From contig HF993110.1 in NCBI GenBank assembly GCA_000433475.1, positions 62,001-126,000 on the forward strand: a DNA stretch of 64,000 nt, read 5' to 3'. Positions within the stretch are counted from its first letter, which is position 1; each line of letters begins with the position of its first letter. The position numbers and the translations under genes are program-made. Origin of the DNA: Mycoplasma sp. CAG:956. GTDB taxonomy: Bacteria > Bacillota_I > Bacilli_A > RF39 > UBA660. Positions 17,350 to 25,679 of this stretch are shown here, piece after piece. The notes under the pieces were generated by a model. It saw nothing but the letters and a program-made list of their open reading frames with translations, was not told the DNA's origin and did not search any database.

Positions 17350-17400
17350 AACTTTAAAATGATGTTTTAACTTAATGAATATCGTTTTAAAGTTTTTTTG
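17350..17400 (+). terminator. Strong terminator after htrA
   Basis: A 14-bp stem (AACTTTAAAATGAT / ATCGTTTTAAAGTT, one G-U pair) with a 17-base loop, followed by T7. It separates the htrA operon from the NUDIX/ART-like operon. Confidence 0.88.
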
Positions 17401-17491
17401 CTATTTACAATATAGGTGTCAAATTTCAAAAAAATAATTGTTATAAATAGAATGCTAATTAATTAATGCTATAATCAAAATAGGTGAGATA

Positions 17492-17953
17492 ATGAATATT
17501 GATTTTGTAAACGAAAAATACCGTTTTAATGCCAGAAGTTCTGCTATTATTTACAATACGGATAAAACTAAGGTTTTATTGTTTAACGTAGGCGATGATA
17601 GAGATTTTTATATGTTACCTGGTGGTCGTATCATGCATTTTGAAAACAGTAAAGATGCTATTAAAAGAGAAATAAAAGAAGAATTAGGTTGGCTACTAGA
17701 ATATGATTTTTGTTGTATTCAAGAAAATTTTTTAGAATCTAAGGGTATGAAAATAACCCAATATAATTTTTGTTATAAGTCTATATATGATGGAAAGATA
17801 TCAAATGAACCAATAAAATGTCATGATAATGAATATCAATCATTTAAATGGGTATCTTTAAAAGAACTAGATAATTATAAAATATTACCAAAATCTAATA
17901 AAGATTTAATTTTAGAAAATACTAATTTATTTCATATAATTGAAAGGACTTAA
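17492..17953 (+). CDS. NUDIX hydrolase
   Basis: A 153-residue protein with a complete Nudix box, GGRIMHFENSKDAIKREI followed by KEELGW (G-X5-E-X7-REUXEEXGU). The upstream strand AIIYNTDKTKVLLFNVG and downstream FKWVSLKEL are typical of the fold. It hydrolyses a nucleoside diphosphate linked to another moiety; the substrate cannot be read from sequence. AGGTGA precedes the ATG. It is the first gene of a tight + strand operon with three unknown or ART-like genes and a broken PhnP-like gene, so ADP-ribose-type substrates are plausible by context. Confidence 0.88.
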   Translation: MNIDFVNEKYRFNARSSAIIYNTDKTKVLLFNVGDDRDFYMLPGGRIMHFENSKDAIKREIKEELGWLLEYDFCCIQENFLESKGMKITQYNFCYKSIYDGKISNEPIKCHDNEYQSFKWVSLKELDNYKILPKSNKDLILENTNLFHIIERT

Positions 17954-17955
17954 TA

Positions 17956-18501
17956 ATGGAAAAATATGTAAAAGTAATGTTTGACAATAAAGGTGCTAAC
18001 TATGAATATAAAATAGGTGAAGTAAATATTGCTAATAATTGGAATCCTAAAGCTACTAGTGGTAAAGACTTTGGAGGTTTTAATTATGCAACTGAAGATT
18101 GTATATTAAGGTGGCTTCATCGTGGCAATATAATTTATGATGTCGAAGTTCCTAAAGATGCTGAAAATATCAAAATCGAAGGAGCTACAACGATTTATCG
18201 AACTAATAAAATTATCGTCAAAAATCCTAGAAAAGTAACAGATGATATGGCTTATGAATTTTATAAAAAATCCAATATTCCAGAAAAATCTTATGCTAAG
18301 GCTTTATGTGCAGTAACACTTATGGGGTATGAAAAAACAGCTAATGCAATTTTAAAAGATAAAGTAAATCCTGAAAGTGTTGATTATTACTTAGAAGAAT
18401 GGAATAATTTCTTTAATTTTGGTGGTGACGGTAAAAGAAATACTAATGCTCCATTAATTATTGATATTCATAATAAATTAAAGGCAATAAAAAATGAATA
18501 A
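17956..18501 (+). CDS. Uncharacterised protein of the ART/NUDIX operon
   Basis: A 181-residue protein that starts two bases after the NUDIX stop and overlaps the next gene by eight bases. The N-terminal 100 residues are beta-rich with FGGFNYATEDCILRWLHRG and IIYDVEVPKDAENI, a layout seen in small sensor or ADP-ribosyl-type folds. The C-terminal 80 residues are helical (YEFYKKSNIPEKSYAKAL). There is no signal peptide or membrane helix. I do not recognise a named family. Position and coupling imply a joint function with the NUDIX and ART-like proteins. Confidence 0.7.
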   Translation: MEKYVKVMFDNKGANYEYKIGEVNIANNWNPKATSGKDFGGFNYATEDCILRWLHRGNIIYDVEVPKDAENIKIEGATTIYRTNKIIVKNPRKVTDDMAYEFYKKSNIPEKSYAKALCAVTLMGYEKTANAILKDKVNPESVDYYLEEWNNFFNFGGDGKRNTNAPLIIDIHNKLKAIKNE

Positions 18502-19318
18502 TGTAAATAGATATATTACTAAGCTAGATTCCTACAATTTTTCTGATGATGTCAAAAAAATCTTTGAAGAACAAATAAGATCATTTCATAATCACAAAAT
18601 ACATACCCAATTGCCAAAATATAACGTTGGCGAAGAAGTTAAACTAACTAATTTAAATTTGATTCATGGTTCAAGAGCTAATTTAAAAGAGTTAGCACTA
18701 ATATCTAAATCAGGTTTAATAGCTAGTGAATTTTATAATGACAATAAAACAATAAAAAAGAAACCATTTGTTGTTGAACTATGGCAGGTTAATGAAAATA
18801 TTAGCTTAAAAAATTGGCTAAATAAATATACTGGTTTAACGGTAGAGTTTTATGATAAATCTGGCTTAATTTATAAGAGAATAATAACTCCCATAGACAA
18901 TCTAAAAAGTATAATAAAAAAAGAAAGTGGCTACAGAAATTATATAATATATCAAAATCAAGAGCAAAGGTTTTTGCCAAATGAGCTTAATAATAATGAA
19001 TGCTCTGTTTCGTTTATAGTAAAATATTCTAATAATGATTTGTTAATAAAAAATGATATTTTTAATACTCATTTTTCTAAAGAAATTAGTAGAGAAATAT
19101 TACCTAGTTGGTATTTTGAAAAGTATATTGTTAATAGAGATTTTGATAATAATGAAACATGTCGTGAGAAAGCAATACTTTTTGGTGTTCCTGTATCAAT
19201 GATTGAAGGAATTATTGTATCTGATAAATTGAAAGAAAATAAAGAATATTTAAAAATTTCCGAATTATTTCCAAATTGTTATATTTGTGACCGTAATGGT
19301 TTGGTTTTAATATCATAA
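18494..19318 (+). CDS. ART-like (ADP-ribosyltransferase-fold?) protein, paralogue 1
   Basis: A 274-residue soluble protein homologous to the next gene. Shared landmarks: KYNVGEEVKL, LIHGSRANLKEL...SKSGLIAS (the H-G-[ST] plus 'GL' pattern of PARP, KptA and other ADP-ribosyltransferase folds), EQRFLPN, and near the end LFGVPVSMIEGIIVSD, which resembles the closing strand of these folds ('IP...I.GI.V'). Predicted NAD+-dependent transfer is an inference from these motifs; a full catalytic triad was not proven by eye. It overlaps the preceding gene by eight bases and so is translationally coupled. Confidence 0.65.
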   Translation: MNNVNRYITKLDSYNFSDDVKKIFEEQIRSFHNHKIHTQLPKYNVGEEVKLTNLNLIHGSRANLKELALISKSGLIASEFYNDNKTIKKKPFVVELWQVNENISLKNWLNKYTGLTVEFYDKSGLIYKRIITPIDNLKSIIKKESGYRNYIIYQNQEQRFLPNELNNNECSVSFIVKYSNNDLLIKNDIFNTHFSKEISREILPSWYFEKYIVNRDFDNNETCREKAILFGVPVSMIEGIIVSDKLKENKEYLKISELFPNCYICDRNGLVLIS

Positions 19319-19340
19319 TTTAATTAAAAAAAGGGAAAAA

Positions 19341-20189
19341 ATGAAAAAAGAAGATTTTATAGAAAAGACTAAAGAGAAGTTGAGTGGCAACTCAAAACAA
19401 ATTGTTTTAGACCAAATTGATAGATTTTATAAAGCAAATAATATTACAAGTCCTAAAAATACTTATAAAGTTGGTGATAATGTATTCTTAAAAGAGGGAA
19501 CTCTTTTACATGGAACATATAAAAATTTAGAAGGACTTACTGAAATTGTAAAAAACGGTTTAATATCTAGTTGGTTTATTGACGGTAGACTATCAAAATA
19601 TCCTAGTTCGGTTGGTGTATGGAACTTACAAAAAGATTATTATTTAAAAGACTATATTAATTTCTATTCTGGTGGAACAATTATGTATTGTGGGGTATTT
19701 GACGAATTAGCTAATAAAGAAGTTAGTAAAACTGCTGTAATTCCTTATGATAAGATGTTTAATATTAATGAAATATCCCAAAAATATGATTGTCATATGT
19801 GGTTAATGGAACAAACCAAAGAAGCTAGATTTATGCCAAGTTTAAATCAGGATAAAGTTCAAATAGGTATTATATTTAATGCTGATTTAGTTAAAGAAAG
19901 TAACCTACTAATAGGAGATATTTTAGATAAAGATATTTTTGATGATAATATAGTTAAAGATTTTGTTAATCCAAACTATTATGAAAAATTTATCAAGGAT
20001 AGAGCTAAAAAAGACGATTTCTTTACTAACAGAGAAAGTGCAGTCCTTTTTGGTATACCTAGTAGCTTAATTGAAGGTATTTTAGTTGGAAGAACATATG
20101 AAAAAGACCAAAATGTTTTAAATGAGATAAAAAGATTATTACCTAATTGTTATGTTTGTAATCTTGATGGTAAAGTAATAAAAAACTAA
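19341..20189 (+). CDS. ART-like (ADP-ribosyltransferase-fold?) protein, paralogue 2
   Basis: A 282-residue paralogue of the upstream gene. Matching landmarks: YKVGDNVFLKEG, LLHGTYKNLEGL...KNGLISS, EARFMPS, LFGIPSSLIEGILVG and LLPNCYVCNLDGKVI. Conservation of HG[ST], ERF/QRF and IEGI between the two copies points to functional sites. AAAGGGAAA is the ribosome binding site. It is followed 16 bases later by the N-terminal remnant of a PhnP-like hydrolase that must once have been the next cistron. Activity is unproven; an RNA 2'-phosphotransferase (KptA-like) or protein/nucleic-acid ADP-ribosyltransferase are the main alternatives. Confidence 0.65.
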   Translation: MKKEDFIEKTKEKLSGNSKQIVLDQIDRFYKANNITSPKNTYKVGDNVFLKEGTLLHGTYKNLEGLTEIVKNGLISSWFIDGRLSKYPSSVGVWNLQKDYYLKDYINFYSGGTIMYCGVFDELANKEVSKTAVIPYDKMFNINEISQKYDCHMWLMEQTKEARFMPSLNQDKVQIGIIFNADLVKESNLLIGDILDKDIFDDNIVKDFVNPNYYEKFIKDRAKKDDFFTNRESAVLFGIPSSLIEGILVGRTYEKDQNVLNEIKRLLPNCYVCNLDGKVIKN

Positions 20190-20205
20190 TAGAGGTAGGA
20201 ATACT

Positions 20206-20419
20206 GTGAAAATAACTTTTTTAGGAACCGCTGCCATAGGCTATCCTCTTATTTTTTGCAACTGCCAAAATTGTCAGAATGCTAGAAAATATGGCTATGA
20301 AAAATCATCTTAAGCTAGAAATATTTGCTCATCAAAAATACTTAGAAATTATGAGTAATCGTGTTAATCAATATGAACATACCGATTTAATTACTACTGA
20401 GGGAAAAATTATACCTTGA
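20206..20419 (+). pseudogene. N-terminal remnant of a PhnP-like metallo-beta-lactamase gene
   Basis: GTG at 20206 behind AGAGGTAGG opens 35 codons, MKITFLGTAAIGYPLIFCNC and a second Cys pair (CQNC), ending at TAA 20311. This is the typical start of PhnP-like hydrolases ('MKITFLGT...FCNC..C..A'). A second piece in another frame (KLEIFAHQKYLEIMSNRV...) runs to TGA 20417-20419, so an internal deletion has removed the HxHxDH region. The matching C-terminus lies at 27686-27807, beyond the island. It was the fifth gene of the NUDIX/ART-like operon. Confidence 0.7.
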
Positions 20420-20539
20420 TTTTTTGTCATATTTTTTATTATTATTGATTTATCACTTGCTATATTTCCCATAAATACCCATTATTTTACCTATCCTGCT
20501 GTTCACCATTTGTTCCCAAAAATAGCCATTACGTATTAG

Positions 20540-21397
20540 TTATTTACCACCTAATATATCTGCTATCGTCACTTTATATTTACTTTCGTTTATTTGACAA
20601 TCTAATGCTTTAGTTAATTCTTTTATATCTTCTTCAACTAAGTCTTTTTTATCTATTAAGGTTTCATATACTACTTTTATCTTTTCTTGATTTTCGATTA
20701 TGTATTTATTATTTGTATCATAATAGAAATATCTTTTAATAAAACTTTTGCTATCTTTTACATCATTAATATAGTAAGCAACATTCATTAAATTTACATA
20801 TGTACATAAATGTATAAAATTCAGATCAAACTTACTTTCTTCATTACTTATTTTTTTATTTAGAAAGTTTAAATACATATATTCTATTACCAACATCATA
20901 TATTTTAGGTTTTCTAACAAATAGTTTTTATACTTAATTGTTTTATTCATGTATGATACAAGCTCTTTTAAACTACAAGGATGAATAAATTTACAAAGGT
21001 ATTTATATATATTATTGAAACCTTCTGGTTCAAAATAATCTGTAAATATTGAACTGCAATTTTTTTCTAATACTTTACGTAATTCTCTTGGTGATGTATC
21101 TAAAGTAGTTTTGATTTCTTTGTCATATGAAGTTGCAATTATATAAATAATATTTTCATACAATGTTCTTAACACTGTAGCAGCATTTAATAGATCTTGT
21201 CTATTAATTAATTCATCTACCAATTTAAAATCTGCTTTCACTTTTTCATATATTGGCTTTGACTTTGTATATTTACTTATCTTTTTAAATTCAAAACAAT
21301 CAATTTCGTCATTAAAGACACAGTTAGCACAATTTAATAATTTCATACATTTCTTGTAATCATTCATCTTCTTAATAAAAAAACTTGTATTAGCCAT
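20540..21397 (-). CDS. HEPN-like helical protein, possible defence gene
   Basis: A 285-residue, almost entirely helical protein. Cys residues near the N-terminus (KKCMKLLNCANCVFNDEIDC) form a zinc-finger-like cluster. The central segment AATVLRTLYENIIYIIATSY followed about 60 residues later by LCKFIHP has the Arg...Glu / His arrangement of HEPN-related DUF5677-like families. It is related to the interrupted gene upstream (LLRSSFEYIMMAMM...NFTHS). AGAGGTGAAA precedes the ATG. It is the last gene at the left edge of the inserted island. A role as an RNA-cutting or HEPN partner is inference. Confidence 0.6.
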   Translation of the reverse strand: MANTSFFIKKMNDYKKCMKLLNCANCVFNDEIDCFEFKKISKYTKSKPIYEKVKADFKLVDELINRQDLLNAATVLRTLYENIIYIIATSYDKEIKTTLDTSPRELRKVLEKNCSSIFTDYFEPEGFNNIYKYLCKFIHPCSLKELVSYMNKTIKYKNYLLENLKYMMLVIEYMYLNFLNKKISNEESKFDLNFIHLCTYVNLMNVAYYINDVKDSKSFIKRYFYYDTNNKYIIENQEKIKVVYETLIDKKDLVEEDIKELTKALDCQINESKYKVTIADILGGK

Positions 21398-21430
21398 AAT
21401 TTCACCTCTTTTAAGTATCTATTATACACT

Positions 21431-21458
21431 AAAAAAGCCTAGAATTACTCTAAGCTTT
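21431..21458 (-). terminator. Terminator of the interrupted HEPN-like gene
   Basis: On the minus strand AAAGCTTAGA and TCTAGGCTTT pair (one G-U) around a short loop and are followed by a T-run. It lies just after the stop of the minus-strand gene ending at 21465. Confidence 0.65.
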
Positions 21459-21464
21459 ATATTA

Positions 21465-22295
21465 TCATTCATTTGTATCAACAAATTCTAAAGAATAATC
21501 ATAATATTTTTTTAATACCTCTAGAAATGCATTTGTATTATCTTCCTTACAGATGCTTCTAACAAATACTTTTATTCCATTTGATTCAACTTCTGAATAT
21601 GAATAATCTTTAATAATTGGATTATTTTCTTCTACAATTAGTTCGTGTGAATGCATTTTAAAATCACGGATCTCTGAAGGTATATCTCCATATTTTGTTA
21701 TTTTATTATCAAAAATGTAATCTTGTATTAATGATCTTACTAACTTTGCATTATCATAATAAACGTTTTTATATAACCACTTTGATTTACCTGTTTTTCC
21801 ACTTTTGGATTCATCTGATATTTTTAGATTAATATCTTCTCTACTAATGTTTAACATTTTTTCTATTTTAGTCATCAGGTATTTTTTTCTTTCTAATATC
21901 TGTTCAATATCCCACGTCTTATTTCCAGCATCATAATATTCAATTATTGTTCTCGTAAATTCAAATGACGTAATGCCAGATTTATTATTTCCGTTCTCAT
22001 CTTGACCTTTATAAATTCTTATTTTATTTTCAAATCCACAATTAAGTGCTTCTTCATTTTTAAATTCATTTATTTCTACATTCAATTTTTCAGTTTCTTT
22101 CTTATCTTTTTCAAAGTATTTAACATTCTTATCATAATATAATAAATCGTTATATTTTGAAAAATCTATTTTATATTCTTGTATCTTATTGCTGATGTTA
22201 ACTAATAAAAATATGTAAGTAAAGCCAACATTTCCTAATTCTAAATAATGTTTATTATCATTGGTAAAATACTTTAAACATACAAACAGAAGCAT
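21465..22295 (-). CDS. 3' part of a TAG-interrupted HEPN-like gene
   Basis: 276 codons in the same reading frame as the upstream open frame 22317-22841, separated from it only by TAG at 22317-22319 and seven codons. There is no ribosome binding site before the first ATG (the upstream bases are A/T), so independent translation is doubtful. The first residues (FLKMLLFVCLKYFTND) continue the last helix of the HEPN-like domain and align with YMMLVIEYMYLNFLNKK of the neighbouring intact paralogue. The remaining 230 residues are a charged domain without a known motif. It is best read as the C-terminal domain of one broken protein. Confidence 0.5.
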   Translation of the reverse strand: MLLFVCLKYFTNDNKHYLELGNVGFTYIFLLVNISNKIQEYKIDFSKYNDLLYYDKNVKYFEKDKKETEKLNVEINEFKNEEALNCGFENKIRIYKGQDENGNNKSGITSFEFTRTIIEYYDAGNKTWDIEQILERKKYLMTKIEKMLNISREDINLKISDESKSGKTGKSKWLYKNVYYDNAKLVRSLIQDYIFDNKITKYGDIPSEIRDFKMHSHELIVEENNPIIKDYSYSEVESNGIKVFVRSICKEDNTNAFLEVLKKYYDYSLEFVDTNE

Positions 22296-22316
22296 TTTTA
22301 AAAAATGAAAGTTTTG

Positions 22317-22841
22317 CTATATCAGCAATTGAAATATTTCTTTTTCTTTTGGGCTATTAATTTCGATTACTGTACTTACAATTAATGTACTATGAGTAAA
22401 ATTACACATTTTATCATATAGTTCAGTTAGCATTGATAATTTTTCTTTACGATTTATATCTTTAAATGCTGGTTCACATATTTCATTCATATGTGTTCTA
22501 AACTTATCAATTATTTCACAAACTCTTGTCTTATCTCGTTCTATTCCTAAAGTTGTAAATTCATTATATACATTTTCATCAAACTGAATCATCATAGCCA
22601 TCATAATATATTCAAAGGAAGATCTTAATAATGTATTTGCATCTACTAAGTTATTACATTTCAAATTATAATCAACATTTATTAATGATTTATGTGCTTG
22701 TTTTAATAAACTAATTGTTTCATGATGCTTAGTTCTTCTTTCATTTTCCAATTTTGACACATTATAAATACAACCATCTTTTAATGGTTTAATAAATTTT
22801 CTATTTATAGCATCATTAATAGTTCTATGTGATATTTGCAT
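22317..22841 (-). CDS. 5' part of a TAG-interrupted HEPN-like gene with HTH-like N-terminus
   Basis: 174 codons from a good start (AAGGTGG). Residues 1-35 (ISHRTINDAINRKFIKPLKD, then YNVSKLEN) resemble a small MerR/excisionase-type winged helix. Residues about 40-150 are helical with NTLLRSSFEYIMMAMM and MCNFTHSTL, like the HEPN-related neighbour. The frame stops at TAG in the middle of the final helix and stays open for 283 further codons in the same frame. Either the gene is inactivated by one point mutation or the stop is suppressed. It belongs to the inserted defence-type island. Confidence 0.6.
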   Translation of the reverse strand: MQISHRTINDAINRKFIKPLKDGCIYNVSKLENERRTKHHETISLLKQAHKSLINVDYNLKCNNLVDANTLLRSSFEYIMMAMMIQFDENVYNEFTTLGIERDKTRVCEIIDKFRTHMNEICEPAFKDINRKEKLSMLTELYDKMCNFTHSTLIVSTVIEINSPKEKEIFQLLI

Positions 22842-22913
22842 ATTTTTACCACCTTAAAAAGTTTAATATTTATTATATCACTATTATTTGATAAATTTAG
22901 CATTGATTAACAA

Positions 22914-22954
22914 AAAAAGTATATATAGATAAATTAAAACTATATATACTTTTT
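22914..22954. terminator. Bidirectional hairpin terminator
   Basis: A perfect 15-bp stem AAAAAGTATATATAG / CTATATATACTTTTT with an 11-base loop lies between two minus-strand genes. It ends the DUF262-HNH transcription unit. The remaining gap (22955-23074) holds GGCAC/GTGCC words but no gene. Confidence 0.8.
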
Positions 22955-23074
22955 AACATTTAATTTAAATATGTCAAATTTTTGCTATTTTTTTAACATG
23001 TTATGGCACTTATGACACTTGTTTCTAGGGGGTGCCCTCATACATTTAAGTGACGCAAGTGAAATAAAAATCAA

Positions 23075-24466
23075 TTATTCATTATTACTTTTATGTTGAT
23101 TACAGTATCTATGTGCTAATTGAGCATTTTCTTTAACTGTCAAACCACCATTAGCATATGGTTTTATATGATCAACATGTGCATCGTCATAATTTAAGAT
23201 TCTTTGTCCACATAACTTACATGTCGGATCTTCTTTAAATAATTCAGTTTTAATTGAATCAGGGAAGCATCTAGGATTAGGATTATCAACTTCTTGTTTC
23301 ATGATATCAGCTATGACACTTGACCACTTACTAAATCTATAATTAACAGTAGTTGTATTACTTGTTTCTTTTTCAATACTAGAAATAAAATCAGGATCAT
23401 TCACCATTAAATCGAACATTCTATCTCTAATTTCATCTTGATGACGTATTAATGCTTCTTTTTCATATCTTGTAAATTCAAACATTTGAATATCGTATAA
23501 TGCTAAATTTATTCTTGTTTTTGACCACTCATAATCATTTTTGCCTTCAACTTTTGTTAATCTTCTAAAGGCATTTTCTCCAAATATTGTATATACTTTA
23601 TCAACAGTTTCTTTAAATAATTCTCTATATTCCTCTACTTTTTCAGTGCTCATATTTCTAAATTCTTTTATATGTTTATTGCAGAAAGTTTTCATACTTG
23701 GCTTATAGTTTAAATATGTTTTTTCTTTAAAAGCAAAAAATCTTAATATCATTCCTCTATAAACCATTCTGTTTTTAAAGTTTGGTTTATTAATCATTTT
23801 ATCAAATTTATCATTTTCTTCTAATTCTTTTAAAAGATTCATATAACTTCCGCGATATATAGTATTTCTTATTTCATCCTCATTTAAAGGAGTTGAACCA
23901 GTATTCAATCTTTCAAAAATCTCAAATTCAATATCATCTGAAGATTCTTTTTTAATTACAATGGCTCTAATTGATGTATCAAGTATTTTTTCACGTTGAG
24001 AATCAGTTAAATCGTTCCATGACTTCTTATTTAAATCTGTCAAAACATTTAAGCTTGATAATTTAAATGGTTTATCATCATATAAAAATTTGCCTTTTAT
24101 AAATGAAATAATAGCTGTTAATCTTTGTTGTCCATCAATAACACTTAATGATCCATTATCTTCTTCAGCAAAGTATACAACAGGTAGTGGAATACCTAAT
24201 AGCATAGATTCAATTAATCTACTTGCTACTGCTTGTTTCATAACATATTTTCTTTGATAATCAGGTTGTAAAATCAATTTATTTCTTGTGTATTTTTCAT
24301 ATAATGATGAAACAGTCGGATCTTGTTTATCAGTTACAAGTCTTCTTTCTGATTCTTCACTATAAGAAGAATAATCATCATTACCTTCTATTTCATCATT
24401 TGAAACTAGATTTTCTTCAAAATTTTCTAAAATTTCTTCCTTAGTCAATATTTTTTCTTCTTCCAT
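23075..24466 (-). CDS. DUF262 domain protein with C-terminal HNH endonuclease
   Basis: A 463-residue protein. It has an acidic N-tail, then a DUF262 domain (about 60-230) with ILQPDYQRKYVM, YFAEEDNGSLSVIDGQQRLT and FERLNTGSTPLNEDE, a helical middle, and a C-terminal HNH module with CKLC, HVDHIKPYANGG, LAHRYCNQHKS. DUF262 (GmrS/DndB-like) binds nucleotides and couples to DNA cleavage in modification-dependent restriction such as GmrSD and in SspE-type phosphorothioate systems. A single-chain DUF262-HNH fits a DNA-degrading defence enzyme. A strong ribosome binding site (AAGGAGA) is present. It lies in the island beside an ASCH protein and a restriction-modification set. Confidence 0.9.
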   Translation of the reverse strand: MEEEKILTKEEILENFEENLVSNDEIEGNDDYSSYSEESERRLVTDKQDPTVSSLYEKYTRNKLILQPDYQRKYVMKQAVASRLIESMLLGIPLPVVYFAEEDNGSLSVIDGQQRLTAIISFIKGKFLYDDKPFKLSSLNVLTDLNKKSWNDLTDSQREKILDTSIRAIVIKKESSDDIEFEIFERLNTGSTPLNEDEIRNTIYRGSYMNLLKELEENDKFDKMINKPNFKNRMVYRGMILRFFAFKEKTYLNYKPSMKTFCNKHIKEFRNMSTEKVEEYRELFKETVDKVYTIFGENAFRRLTKVEGKNDYEWSKTRINLALYDIQMFEFTRYEKEALIRHQDEIRDRMFDLMVNDPDFISSIEKETSNTTTVNYRFSKWSSVIADIMKQEVDNPNPRCFPDSIKTELFKEDPTCKLCGQRILNYDDAHVDHIKPYANGGLTVKENAQLAHRYCNQHKSNNE

Positions 24467-24511
24467 AATACTCTCCTTATTATATATTTCATTTATTATT
24501 ATAACATATAA

Positions 24512-24904
24512 CTAATCATTATAATGCCATATGCCTAATCTTCCTTTAACAAAAAAAGGATCAACTGGTTCTATATTATCTAATATCCAAGCAAATCTAC
24601 CAACTTTATATTCACCAGAAATATAATTTATATGGTCTTCCTTTTTTATTTTTTCTATGTATTCCTCAGTCATTTCTATACAATCAACTAAATTGCACTT
24701 GCATAAAACATATCCCGGTCTATAGCTATATTTATCTGCCAATTTGATAAATTCTTCACACTTATATCCATATTCAGGTTTTTTAATCCCAGCATGAATA
24801 TATAATTCACCACGGTAATTCGTTCTCCAACTTCTAGTCTCAATTGTTTTAACCTTATTGCATATTAATGTGGCAAAAGGTTCTTTCAATGTTAGTATTC
24901 TCAT
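24512..24904 (-). CDS. ASCH domain protein
   Basis: A 130-residue protein. LTLKEPFATLICNKVKTIET, RSWRTNYRGELYIHAG and the late RFAWILDNIEPVDPFFVKG are characteristic of the ASCH (PUA-related) fold, which binds RNA or modified nucleosides; some members are ribonucleases or deaminated-cytidine amidohydrolases. A short spacer separates it from the DUF262-HNH gene on the same strand, so the two may be one operon. The AAAGGA site fixes the start. It is divergent from the GIY-YIG-like gene, with an 80-base intergenic region serving both. Confidence 0.83.
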   Translation of the reverse strand: MRILTLKEPFATLICNKVKTIETRSWRTNYRGELYIHAGIKKPEYGYKCEEFIKLADKYSYRPGYVLCKCNLVDCIEMTEEYIEKIKKEDHINYISGEYKVGRFAWILDNIEPVDPFFVKGRLGIWHYND

Positions 24905-24983
24905 AATTAATTTCCTTTCTATGATTAGTTAAATTTAAAAAAGTATGATATAATTTAAATAAGTTTAAGGAGGCAGTGTTAGT

Positions 24984-25679
24984 ATGGCAGTAAATATTGA
25001 AGATTTAAAATCATTATGTGATTTTAAAGATGGACATTATGAATCAAAAAAAGGACAAGATTATCTAGATGCTCTTGCTAGGATATTTCCTCTAGATAAT
25101 ATTAATGATAATCCTTTTACAATAAATGATATAAAACAACAACCAGAATTAAGAGATTTTGGATTTCAAGGTTTAATTGACTATAAATATATATGTAAAT
25201 TATCAGTTAGACCAATGGTTATTACAACCGATAACAGAAGAATTAATGAAAAAATATTCCCAATTGAATTTGCTAGTCCAGAAGCAGAAAGAACATTTAA
25301 TCAATCATTAGGTGTATCATATTTATTAACTTGCGTTATTGATGGAAAAGAATATATCATTAAAATAGGTAGTTCAAGAACAACATTTAAACAACGTTTA
25401 GGTTCATATAATTGTGGAGTTGTTAATAACTGGAGAACTGCTTCGACAACTAATATTAAAATATTACAATCAATGGTTACAAATAGAATTAACTTAAATT
25501 TATATCTATTTGACTGCAGTCAGGATTTATATGTTATAGATTGGCATGGAGTAAGATCTGTACCATTTGCTACTCCAAAAGCACTTGCAGTTGAAGATAT
25601 AATGATTAAACAGTTTATTAAACAATTTGGACATAAACCTTTAGCCAATGTTCAAGCAAGTGCTACAGAAGTAGATTAA
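24984..25679 (+). CDS. GIY-YIG-like type II restriction endonuclease (probable)
   Basis: A 231-residue protein. The central segment GVSYLLTCVIDGKEYIIKIG has the GIY-YIG strand pattern (Tyr about 112, KIG), followed by Arg138 in FKQRLGSYN, Glu about 203 in AVEDIMIKQF and Asn about 220 in LANVQ: the Y-R-E-N set of GIY-YIG nucleases such as Eco29kI/Hpy188I-type enzymes. The N-terminal 100 residues would form the DNA-recognition part. It ends four bases inside the convergent methylase gene, the usual pairing of a restriction-modification system. A strong AAGGAGG site is present. The family call is by motif; the target sequence is unknown. Confidence 0.72.
   Translation: MAVNIEDLKSLCDFKDGHYESKKGQDYLDALARIFPLDNINDNPFTINDIKQQPELRDFGFQGLIDYKYICKLSVRPMVITTDNRRINEKIFPIEFASPEAERTFNQSLGVSYLLTCVIDGKEYIIKIGSSRTTFKQRLGSYNCGVVNNWRTASTTNIKILQSMVTNRINLNLYLFDCSQDLYVIDWHGVRSVPFATPKALAVEDIMIKQFIKQFGHKPLANVQASATEVD

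Noticed and set aside
22955..23074. GGCAC/GTGCC and CAAGTG words as an attachment site or origin
   Set aside because: Similar words occur at 59710-59880, but the order and spacing differ. Short matches in AT-rich DNA do not support a shared site.
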